Below, one piece after another: positions 8,369 through 17,499 of a stretch of DNA of 64,000 nucleotides. Position numbers and translations under genes: made by a program. Position 1 is the first letter of the stretch; each line of letters begins with the position of its first letter. This stretch comes from Sialis fuliginosa (lineage: Eukaryota > Arthropoda > Insecta > Megaloptera > Sialidae). The notes beneath the pieces are model-generated. The model did no database searches and was not told the DNA's origin. It saw only the letters and a list, made by a program, of their open reading frames with translations. The DNA is taken from contig OY540822.1 of assembly GCA_961205875.1 (NCBI GenBank), positions 2,172,501 through 2,236,500 of the forward strand, in the 5' to 3' direction.

Positions 8369-9829
8369 ATGTCCAGTTCAAATTTAGAGTCTATTGAAGT
8401 AGAAGCTAGGAGAAGTAAAAGAAAAGCGGGGTTACCTCCTACACCACCACTTTCACTCAGCACTAATACTGACGTAAATAAACCAAATTTTAGCACTACG
8501 TTAATCTCAAGCACGATTATTGATAAGGGTAACGAAGAAGGGAATTTAGACGGTACTTTAAACTTAACAATTAATAACACAGACACAGAATTAAACAACA
8601 CAGTAGAACAAACAATTATCAATATGCATCGCACACCACCACCCACCACTGACAATGGTTTTCAAACTTATAGAGAATCAATTTCAATAAACACGAATGA
8701 CTTAAATGACACAAATAACACAACACAACAACGACAACAACAATCACAAGCACAACAGACACAAACTCAGGACAATACGAATGTAAACTACACATTGCAA
8801 TTTAGAGACCCACATTACAACAGACAACCCGCGATACTTAACGCTATAAACCCACCGACTTTTGATCCTTCGCGCGATAAGGATACGGACGGATTTATCC
8901 GTCAATATGAAAAAATTGCATTTAACAATCGCTGGGACGATGAGCTGAAAATAACTTCGTTCGGTATGTGCTTATTAGGATCCGCAGATAGTTGGTTCCA
9001 AAATTATACGCTTAATAAAAATAATTTGACTTGGAAAATCATCAAAGATGATTTTCAGAAAATTTTCCGTACGATCGACTTTGATGTCGAATTGGCGAAT
9101 AAAATTAGGGATAGGAAACAGTTAGAAGGGGAAAACCCTCTTGCGTTTGTGCAAGAAATCGTGGCTTTAACAAAGCAACTAGATCGTGACGCGTCGGAGT
9201 CAAGCATAATTAGAAATATATTTCAGGGGTTATTACCTGAAACTGCGGAGCGTTTGGGATTTTTCGAACCAAAGTCGTTACAAGATATAGAGAAATTTTT
9301 GAAACCCGTTATGTCGGGACAGGCGTACAGGAAAGCAAGTGAAAAATCAAGGGAGCATTTGAATAAAAATGACACAATCACTAGGGAAGAGTTAGACTCC
9401 AAAATAGGGGAGGTAATAAAACAATTTACGGGAAATAACAAAAAGGTGCAATTTAGTAATAATTTCAGTAATGCTCCACGACAAGTAGGAAATTTTCAAA
9501 ATCGTCTTAATTTTAATCGACCATTAAATAGACAAAATTTCAATACTCAAACAAACGTACCGCGATTTAATAATAACAGTCAAGCAAGCACGTCTAACTT
9601 TATTCCAAGAAATAATTATCCGAGATATAATAATAATACAAGATTTAACGAAAATTTAAACGAACCGACAAACGACGCTCGTAGAAATTTTCCAAGACCA
9701 CAAAATAATACACGAACAACAGACGGACGACCTATATGTTTCGAGTGTAACAGACCCGGGCACATTCAGAGGAATTGTCCTAGACTGAATAGGGTTAACA
9801 ATCAGGGAAACTTGAGGGGCAATGTGTAA
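8369..9829 (+). CDS. gag: Gag polyprotein of the LTR element
   Basis: 486 codons from ATG at 8369 to TAA at 9827-9829. The N-terminus is basic and Asn/Thr rich, with a Gln-rich tract near residues 114-130. A retrotransposon Gag core follows, with the PPTFDPSRD and GFIRQYEKIAFNNRWDD segments. The C-terminal third is rich in Asn, Arg and Phe and carries one CCHC zinc knuckle, CFECNRPGHIQRNC, near residues 460-475. Gag forms the particle and the knuckle binds genomic RNA. The last codons overlap the pol frame by 31 nt and contain a slippery heptamer, so most ribosomes should end here and a minority should enter pol. No internal stop. Confidence 0.92.
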   Translation: MSSSNLESIEVEARRSKRKAGLPPTPPLSLSTNTDVNKPNFSTTLISSTIIDKGNEEGNLDGTLNLTINNTDTELNNTVEQTIINMHRTPPPTTDNGFQTYRESISINTNDLNDTNNTTQQRQQQSQAQQTQTQDNTNVNYTLQFRDPHYNRQPAILNAINPPTFDPSRDKDTDGFIRQYEKIAFNNRWDDELKITSFGMCLLGSADSWFQNYTLNKNNLTWKIIKDDFQKIFRTIDFDVELANKIRDRKQLEGENPLAFVQEIVALTKQLDRDASESSIIRNIFQGLLPETAERLGFFEPKSLQDIEKFLKPVMSGQAYRKASEKSREHLNKNDTITREELDSKIGEVIKQFTGNNKKVQFSNNFSNAPRQVGNFQNRLNFNRPLNRQNFNTQTNVPRFNNNSQASTSNFIPRNNYPRYNNNTRFNENLNEPTNDARRNFPRPQNNTRTTDGRPICFECNRPGHIQRNCPRLNRVNNQGNLRGNV

Positions 9830-12800
9830 TTTTGGGTTGCACACCGCTATACGATCCGAATTCCCGAAAATTTCAACCTATGCGCTTAATAATGTATATT
9901 AACAATAAACGAACAACAGTTATAGTAGATACAGGGGCAGGATTGTCTCTAGTATCTCAAGATTTTGCATACGGTAGTACACTTTCACCACCTAACGAAG
10001 ATAGATTATTTATAGCCGCTGGAGGATATGTTATTAAAGAATTAGGTAAAATAACTTTACACATAAATTTTGGGATGTGGGAAACATATTGTATAGCATC
10101 GGTCATACCTCATATAGGTATAGACAAAGTTATATTAGGCATTGATTTTTTAATAAAACATAAATCTATAATTAATATAAAAGAAGAATTTATCACTTTA
10201 ACAAATACATTAAATAACACATGTAATATTTCATTACGCGAAGATAAAAACATTGTCGTATATGAGGACACAGGGGGTGAAAGTGCTACAACCACAATAA
10301 ATAATGAGGGATGGGGAGATCTGCCAGAATACATTGGTAATGCAACCCAAACACAATTAAAAGTTTATTCTAGGTGTGATACGATATGCCAAGCCAATAT
10401 GATAACAAATTGTATAGTTCAAATAGGCGAAAAAGATAAAAGCATTGACACTCAAAATTTTTATATACTTTTTCAACCAAACATAACATTTTTAACGCCA
10501 AATTATTTAGAAATCATTAGATATCCAGAAATACAATATGACCTCACATATGTAATAAGTATTTACAATAAAAGTCAATTTAATTTTTATTTAAGACAAA
10601 ATACAACATTAGGAAATTTTTATATGTATGAAAAATGCTATAATATTTATAACATTAATACAATTGTTAATTTGGAACCGAAAGTATATAAAATAATTTC
10701 GGAATTAGAAAATTTTCAAATAAATAATTTAAATGAAATTCTTAATGAATATGAAGACATAATGGCTTGGGATACGACACAAATTGGGTTGACGGACAAA
10801 ATCACACATAGAATAGACACAGGTGACAGTAAACCTATAAAACAGAGGCCGTATAGGGTTAGTCATAAGGAAAAAGAAATTATACAAAAACAGGTGGATG
10901 ATATGCTGGAAAATAATGTAATCGCAACATCTATTAGTCCGTGGTCGAGTCCGGTTGTCCTAGTTAAGAAAAAAGATGGAGATTGGAGATTTTGCGTTGA
11001 TTACCGGAAATTAAATGAAGTTACAAAAAAGGATGCTTATCCATTACCGGTTATTGAGGACATTTTAAGCTACTTGGGTGGATCAAAATTTTTTACAAAC
11101 TTAGACATGATGAGCTCTTATTGGCAGGTCCCGATACATACGGATGACAGGCACAAAACAGCATTTGTTACCCCTGATGGACACTATGAATTTAATATTT
11201 TGAGTTTTGGTTTATGTAATGCACCTGCTACATTCCAAAGTTTGGCAGACATAGTCTTAGGTGAATTAAAATGGAATGAAGCGCTAATTTATCTGGACGA
11301 CATAATAATTTTTAGCTCCACTTATGAAGAGCATTTAGTAAGATTAGAAAAAGTTTTTAAAAAATTAAGGGATGCTAAATTAACACTTAATCCAAAGAAA
11401 TGTAATTTTGCAAGTACAAGTTTAAAAATTTTAGGTCATGTTGTAAACGAGTATGGTATTTCTCCAGACCCTGAAAAATTAGAAGCTATTAAAAATTTTC
11501 CATTACCAAAGAAAGTAAAAGATGTTCAAAGTTTTTTAGGACTTTGTAATTACTATCGAAAATTTATTAAAGATTTCGCACATACAGCTAAACCATTATA
11601 TAAAGCTACTAAACAAAATAATAAATTTACATTTGATGAAAATACATTAAAAGCTTTTGAATTACTAAAAGAAAAATTAATTTCTAGTCCAGTTCTAATG
11701 CACTTTGACTCTTTAGCTGAAACCGAATTAAGGGTAGATGCATGTGGGTACGGGATAGGTGCCATACTATTACAAAGAAATAACAAAATTGATAATGAAT
11801 TACATCCAATTGCATATGCGTCCAGAAAATTAACAACGTGCGAACAAAATTATCATATTACTGAACAAGAGTGTCTAGCAGTAGTTTGGGCCTTAGGCCA
11901 TTTTAGACCATATATATGGGGTAAACGAATAAGAATAGTGACTGATCATCATGCGTTGTGTTGGTTGAAGTCAATTAGGGACCCTTCAGGTCGCCTGGCA
12001 AGATGGGCCATTAAATTACAAGATTACGATTATGAAATTAGTCATAAGAGCGGATCCACTCATAGGGACGCGGATTGTCTCTCGAGATACCCGGTATGGG
12101 AAGGTAGCAAAGAGGATGAAACAAACGCTAACCACATTGAAACTTACTTGATGGATAGCTTTGAACTGTTTAATTTACAAAAGAAAGATGCAAAATTAAA
12201 AGAATTAATGATAAAATTTAATAACAGGGATAATGAGGGTCCAGCAAGTAGACGTAGATTACAAAATTTTCGTTTAAATGACAATGGTCTTTTTAGAATA
12301 ATAAATTCAAAATTTGGGGAAAAACTGGTACCGGTTATTCCGGACAGTTTAAAATTTCAAATTCTCTTTAATCATCATAACGATCCAATATCGGGACATT
12401 TAGGTTTTCATAAAACGTTAGACAAAATTAAGAACAGGTATTATTGGGACAATTTAAATAAAGATATAGAAAAATATATAAAAGGGTGCCAAGATTGTCA
12501 GGCCCGAAAGGGGGCGACACACTTGAAACCCGCTGGACTTCTTAACCCTATTAAAGTTAGGGAACCATTTGATCTAGTAGGGATGGACCTTTTAGGTCCA
12601 TTCAAAAGAAGTAAATCAGGTAAAACCTTTATTATTGTTGCAATTGATTACGCCACCAGATGGGTGGAGACCAAGGCTTTATCAGATAGTAAATCTTTCA
12701 ATGTGGCGAAATTTGTTGTAGAACAAATAATCTGCAGGCACGGCTCTCCACGTGAAATTTTGACAGATCAGGGAAAAGTATTTCAATCACAATTTGTGAA

Positions 12801-13533
12801 AGAAATTATCCAATGTTTAGGTTCACGTAGTATTTTTACAACAGCGTATCATCCGATGTGTAATGGTCTAACGGAACGATTTAATAAAACTTTAGCTAAC
12901 ATGCTGAGCTGTTATACAAATACCGCACAGACTGACTGGGATGAATGTTTGTGTCATGTGACGTTTGCTTATAATAGTTCCAAACAAGATTCTATGCAAC
13001 TTTCACCTTTCATGCTATTGTATGGTAGAGAACCAATTCTCCCTACAGAAGCCCAATTAAGTCAAAATTTCGAGCTTAACTCGACAGTAAATATTAGAAA
13101 TAAAATTTTGGAAATTAGACAACTTGCAAAAAATAATTTACATGATAAACAGAAAACGGATAAGATCCGATACGATAACAAACATAGGCACGTAACATTC
13201 AAAATAGGTGACAAAGTAAAAATATTCACCCCCGTCAGACAGAAGGGTAAAAGTGACAAGCTACAAATGAATTGGCGTGGACCATACACGATCTTAGAAA
13301 AACTTTCAGACATAAATTATGTTATTAAAAGATTAAAGAATAGAAAGTTAATAAAGGAAACGATTCACGTGAACCGTATTTTACCTTATTACGATCCCTG
13401 GGATAATAGTGATAATGACAAGGTTGATGACATAAACCTTGACAATGATAACGAAAGCGGTACTAACGATAACAATAGTCAATTAGGGGAAAACAGAACA
13501 AATAAAAGATACAACCTGAGAAAGAAAAGCTAA
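9799..13533 (+). CDS. pol: Pol polyprotein: protease, RT, RNase H, integrase
   Basis: The frame opens at 9799 (TAA at 9796-9798), without an ATG, as expected of a frameshift product; it ends with TAA at 13531-13533 (about 1,240 codons). Domains in order: aspartic protease (IVDTGAGLSLVS, near 9930); reverse transcriptase (WRFCVDYRKLNEV, FTNLDMMSSYWQ, FGLCNAPATFQ, catalytic YLDDIIIFS near 11290); RNase H (ELRVDACGYGIGAIL); integrase HHCC finger (HHNDPISGHLGFHKT ... CQDCQ), catalytic Asp of GMDLLG, Asp of ILTDQG and Glu of LTERFNK; then a C-terminal GPY/F-type motif (NWRGPYTILEKL). All catalytic residues are present, so the gene appears functional. It performs reverse transcription and integration of the element. 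Confidence 0.93.
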   Translation, partial: QSGKLEGQCVILGCTPLYDPNSRKFQPMRLIMYINNKRTTVIVDTGAGLSLVSQDFAYGSTLSPPNEDRLFIAAGGYVIKELGKITLHINFGMWETYCIASVIPHIGIDKVILGIDFLIKHKSIINIKEEFITLTNTLNNTCNISLREDKNIVVYEDTGGESATTTINNEGWGDLPEYIGNATQTQLKVYSRCDTICQANMITNCIVQIGEKDKSIDTQNFYILFQPNITFLTPNYLEIIRYPEIQYDLTYVISIYNKSQFNFYLRQNTTLGNFYMYEKCYNIYNINTIVNLEPKVYKIISELENFQINNLNEILNEYEDIMAWDTTQIGLTDKITHRIDTGDSKPIKQRPYRVSHKEKEIIQKQVDDMLENNVIATSISPWSSPVVLVKKKDGDWRFCVDYRKLNEVTKKDAYPLPVIEDILSYLGGSKFFTNLDMMSSYWQVPIHTDDRHKTAFVTPDGHYEFNILSFGLCNAPATFQSLADIVLGELKWNEALIYLDDIIIFSSTYEEHLVRLEKVFKKLRDAKLTLNPKKCNFASTSLKILGHVVNEYGISPDPEKLEAIKNFPLPKKVKDVQSFLGLCNYYRKFIKDFAHTAKPLYKATKQNNKFTFDENTLKAFELLKEKLISSPVLMHFDSLAETELRVDACGYGIGAILLQRNNKIDNELHPIAYASRKLTTCEQNYHITEQECLAVVWALGHFRPYIWGKRIRIVTDHHALCWLKSIRDPSGRLARWAIKLQDYDYEISHKSGSTHRDADCLSRYPVWEGSKEDETNANHIETYLMDSFELFNLQKKDAKLKELMIKFNNRDNEGPASRRRLQNFRLNDNGLFRIINSKFGEKLVPVIPDSLKFQILFNHHNDPISGHLGFHKTLDKIKNRYYWDNLNKDIEKYIKGCQDCQARKGATHLKPAGLLNPIKVREPFDLVGMDLLGPFKRSKSGKTFIIVAIDYATRWVETKALSDSKSFNVAKFVVEQIICRHGSPREILTDQGKVFQSQFVKEIIQCLGSRSIFTTAYHPMCNGLTERFNKTLANMLSCYTNTAQTDWDECLCHVTFAYNSSKQDSMQLSPFMLLYGREPILPTEAQLSQNFELNSTVNIRNKILEIRQLAKNNLHDKQKTDKIRYDNKHRHVTFKIGDKVKIFTPVRQKGKSDKLQMNWRGPYTILEKLSDINYVIKRLKNRKLIKETIHVNRILPYYDPWDNSDNDKVDDINLDNDNESGTNDNNSQLGENRTNKRYNLRKKS
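9805..9811 (+). promoter_or_regulatory. -1 ribosomal frameshift slippery heptamer GGGAAAC
   Basis: In the gag frame the bases read G GGA AAC (codons 480-481), the X-XXY-YYZ pattern. A -1 slip moves directly into the pol frame, which is open from 9799. The heptamer lies inside the 31-nt gag/pol overlap. A strong downstream stem was not obvious by eye. Confidence 0.75.
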
Positions 13534-14226
13534 ATTAATAAGATAATGCAAATAAGTAAAATAGCTAATAGTATTTACTGAACTGATAGGAGACTGTAAT
13601 GAGGAACGTGAAAACTATAACAATCAATGTGGCCTTACAAGTAAATGATACATAATTCAGAAATTTATTTTTTATTAAAATTTTTTTTTCCTTTCTCTCA
13701 TTTCATTATGAAATGAAATCGTATTAAAGTATTCTGATTTTTAAATATATTTTATTTTTATTTTTTTATTTACGTAATTCAAATTTAAAATAATTGGATT
13801 AACTATTATTGACTTTTCCATATAAGAACAGTTAAAATTTCATTGTTATATAAAAGAAAAATTCATTACCTACTGCATCAGAATACTTTTAATATATTAA
13901 AGGAAAATAATCCATGTGTGCTTATCTTTTAAAAGGTCGATTCTTACTCATTCACGGTTTCAATTTTGAAACTAAGGGATATTTCTTTAATATTATAATT
14001 AGATAAATTAGAAATATTTAATGAAGAACCATTTTTCAATCATGGATTAAAAGAGAGTAATCTCAATATTATTTACCGTATCATTTTCTCTAATGGGTTT
14101 TTGAACCAGGCGTACCAAGATAAAGTAGGCCACATTTCGGTACCATTGGTCTTTTTACTGAAGTTTTTTGTAATACAATGTTATTTTTCTTATACTTAAT
14201 TGAAGCATTTATATATTTTTTTTTGA

Positions 14227-14446
14227 TTGAAACATTTACATTTTCTAATTGAAACATCTACGTTTTCTAATTGAAACATTTACATTTTCTAATTGAAACA
14301 TCTACGTTTTCTAATTGAAACATTTACGTTTTCTAATTGAAACATTTACGTTTTCTTATTGAAGCATTTACGTTTTCTAATTGAAGCATTTACGTTTTCT
14401 AATTGAAACATTTACATTTTCTAATTGAAACATTTACGTTTGCTAT
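14227..14446. repeat. 22-bp tandem repeat, ten copies
   Basis: Ten consecutive units of TTGAAACATTTACGTTTTCT plus two bases, exactly 220 bp. Variation is almost limited to a few positions (aca/acg, aaa/aag, att/atc), so units are recently amplified or homogenised. Confidence 0.95.
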
Positions 14447-15060
14447 TTTTTTTTTAAGGAAAAAAATCCGTATCAGGATAATGAGGGTTTTTAAGGGATA
14501 ATTTCTATTACAATTATTATGTGCTAATGCATATCTGCATGTACTGTCTGCTATCCTATCTAACAAACAAACCCTTAAAAAACACCTAATAGCAAATATT
14601 CAAGTCCCATGACATGTTTTATGTAAATTGTGTGTGGCAATACTAACCACAATACTACCGAAACAATATTAAAAATTCTGTAAGTGACCATTTTTCTAGT
14701 TTTTTTTTATCGTTGACATGTTCTGCTATATTACAATTGTTGTCCAGAATACTAGCCACAATACTACGAAAGAAGGATCTAGTATTGCGGATATTTCTTA
14801 ATGTCACTTGGACTCTGTTTTAGTAAACAGCAATAAAGCACGTAAATTATTTTTTGATTATTTTTCTTTCTCTTTGGTACAATTATCAACGCAAATGTGT
14901 TGATTAATTTTTTGAATGAAATAAACATTTGGATTGTGTTTTTTTTTTAATTTTTCCAATCGATAACAAAACATATTGATTATGTTTTGAATACAAATAC
15001 ATCGATTTGTATTATTGTATTTTTGTTTTAAATCTTTAAGCAGAACAATTTGTATCTCTC

Positions 15061-15245
15061 ATCGATCTTTTAATTATACCTTCTGCAAATGAATACAAGG
15101 GCTTGATTAATTTTCAAGGTTTTCATTTGGCAGAAGGATGATTTTCTTTTAAATGAAAGTTCCTATATACCCCTTTTAATGGGTTTATAATTTTCTCTGT
15201 CTATGTTTCATATAGATAAATTCCATCTGTGAATCTATTTAACAT
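15061..15245. repeat. Duplicated block, copy 1, with hairpin
   Basis: Copy 1 of a block repeated at 15402-15602. It contains the pairing arms CCTTCTGCAAATG (15079-15091) and CATTTGGCAGAAGG (15124-15137), enclosing a second stem CTTGA (15102-15106) / TCAAG (15114-15118). Confidence 0.85.
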
Positions 15246-15401
15246 TGAATCATATTGGTATCTCAAAAGTCAATTTTCGCATTTGCATCGTAATACTCTT
15301 TTTGTGACAGATTTATTGGGATTTTCTATTTTGTTTTGTATTTTTAAACATTTTTGTATTTCTAAACATTTTTAAACATTTTTAAACGAAAAGATCTCGT
15401 C

Positions 15402-15602
15402 GGTCTTTTAATTATCTCCCCTGCAAATGAATACAAGGGCTTGATTGAATTTCAAGGTTTTCATTTGGCAGAGGGATGATTTTCTTTTAAATGCGAGTTT
15501 TTATACATTCCTTTTGATCACTTTATTATAAAGTTGTTCTTTATAATTTTCACTGTCTATGTTCTATACAGACATGTTCCATCTATAAAATCTATTTAAC
15601 AC
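15402..15602. repeat. Duplicated block, copy 2, with hairpin
   Basis: Copy 2. The arms are TCCCCTGCAAATG (15417-15429) and CATTTGGCAGAGGGA (15462-15476). Bases changed relative to copy 1 change on both arms so pairing is kept, and the inner CTTGA/TCAAG stem is retained. Confidence 0.85.
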
Positions 15603-17151
15603 CTATTCTTAATGGGATAGGTTAAAATAAGAATGGTTATGTTAAATCAATACAATACAATCAAGTTACAATTTTAAATTTTTGAATATTTTTGTTCACA
15701 TAATAGACTCATAGTCTACAATTACAAAAATAATTAAATCAAAATTAATTATGTCAAAAGGAAATAAATTCCAACAATATAGGGCAAAACAAATACCGAA
15801 ACGCACCACTATCCATTCATTTTTATGAACTGTGGAATTTTTAACAACATATTGACCATATAGTATTTGTGATATTCTTCAATCATTGTTATGTTGTTAT
15901 CTATCTATCTTTGACTGAATCAACCGTCTATCTTGAAATTACAGCAGTATAAAATACACTTGACATATCTCTATTCGCCCTACTTAAACTTTTACATAGT
16001 CATATTACTATTCGTCTCAAGTTCAGTATTCCATTTCTTGGAAATTTTTATTTTTTTAATTTTTTTTTATTTTACGTTCGGTTTTAACCGATTTACTCGG
16101 TTATCTAATATCCATAAATATAAATATAATTATTGAAATTATATAGCCTAAAGTGAACCTTACCCACTTTTCCATGTAACGCGCCCCCTAAAACCAAAAC
16201 CTGCGATGATCGGCCCATCAGCAACCTCCCATTCCATCTAGTATTCCTATTAAAGAACCCTAACAAAAATATAATAAATTACAATATAAGGATATTAAGA
16301 TACCAATAAGATGTTGATATACGACATTAATTAAAACTAACAGTACTATCCAATCAGTTCAGGAAGTGAATCATTTATAACGTTAAAAACATATATAAAA
16401 TAATTAAAACATTAATACACCGCTAAGAAAGGTTGAGTAAAATGAGTAATTATCTTTTATTTGTTCAATAAAATACGCTTTGTACAATTCATTGGTTCTA
16501 GAACGATCATGATGAATTGAATAAAATCTTAATCGGCGCACACAGATGAACCATGGTTACGGTGTTGTTATATAATAACAATTCTCGTTCTCATGTTTAT
16601 CTTGTGAATCATGTGCTGATATTATAATGATATTACTATATGATATAGATTAATATTATTATAATTAGTTATAATGAGTTGAAAGGAGTGAGCAAGGCTC
16701 AAAACAAACAACGATATGATGAGAAACAGTCGCCCGCTATATTCTAAATTTTCTTAACCTATTTTCAACGGTGGGCGGGACCGTGGAGTATTTTTTTTTC
16801 GGAACTGATAACCACTCTGGCAGACCTGGATCGCCAGAGTTCGAGTGTATATTGCATATGCTCTTTAGTAGAATAAGTTAGTTATAAAAAATGTAGTGAG
16901 TAAAATAGCAACAACAAACGTTTGTTCTTATTTTTCTCAATAAAGAGTAGGAGTTTTAATTTTTTTTTGTTTTTGTTTGGAATTTTTTTTTATAATGTTG
17001 ATGCGCCATGTTTATAATAATTTATGTATTTGGTAATGCGCCAGTTTTGTTAGATTGACTTGTGCACAAGAGTTCAATCTACGTGTATTGTTACAGGGAA
17101 GTAACAATAATTTTTTTTTTATTTTCATTTTTTTTTTGTAATGGTTTCTTA

Positions 17152-17318
17152 CCGTACGATGATGTGCCGTACGAGGTTTTATGGTTTTTGCCGTACGATG
17201 ATGTGCCGTACGAGGTTTAATGATTTTTTGGCGCAATGTTTATTTTTTTGTTTGCCGTACGATGATGTGCCGTACGAGGTTTTATGGTTATTGCCGTACG
17301 ATGATGTGCCGTACGAGG
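17152..17318. repeat. Four copies of a 25-bp paired-CGTACG site
   Basis: Identical 25-bp units at 17152-17176, 17191-17215, 17255-17279 and 17294-17318. Each holds two CCGTACG hexamer-type palindromes separated by ATGATGTG. Start-to-start spacing is 39, 64 and 39 bp, i.e. two pairs. This lies about 110 bp before the env acceptor. Confidence 0.93.
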
Positions 17319-17407
17319 ATTTATGTATAAAGTCGACTAGAAGTAAAAGGTTACTTCAATAATTTTTTTTAAGGGTACCCGTAACGTAACGTAATATAAA
17401 GTTAATT

Positions 17408-17426
17408 TTTTTTTTTATTGTTTTAG
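17408..17426 (+). promoter_or_regulatory. Candidate splice acceptor for env
   Basis: A long T tract ending ATTGTTTTAG, with AG at 17425-17426, lies 74 bp before the env ATG. It fits the spliced env mRNA used by gypsy-type elements. Confidence 0.5.
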
Positions 17427-17499
17427 ATAACAATTACGAGTATCCTGCGGGACAAAATTTAGAATTTTTTTTGTACACTTGCTAGTTGTACTGATCAAA

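Larger units (their letters stand above)
13534..17424. other. 3.9-kb non-coding pol-env spacer of the LTR element
   Basis: No gene on either strand. It is AT-rich with long T runs and holds the 22-bp tandem array (14227-14446), a duplicated block with a conserved hairpin (15061-15245 and 15402-15602), a CTCTGG/CCAGAG stem near 16814, TATAAA at 16883-16888 followed by AATAAA at 16939-16944, and four paired CGTACG sites (17152-17318). Errantiviruses normally have pol and env nearly adjacent. Confidence 0.75.

Noticed and set aside
14227-14446. CRISPR-like array
   Set aside because: Contiguous 22-bp tandem units without unique spacers, inside a eukaryotic LTR element.
16814-16944. Possible internal promoter or solo LTR (CTCTGG stem, TATAAA, AATAAA)
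   Set aside because: No TG...CA boundaries, repeat partner or target duplication could be found; kept only as a remark on the spacer.
17012-17362. Overlapping ORFs with KPRTAHHRT or YDDVPYE repeats
   Set aside because: Produced by the four 25-bp CGTACG modules; no evidence of translation.
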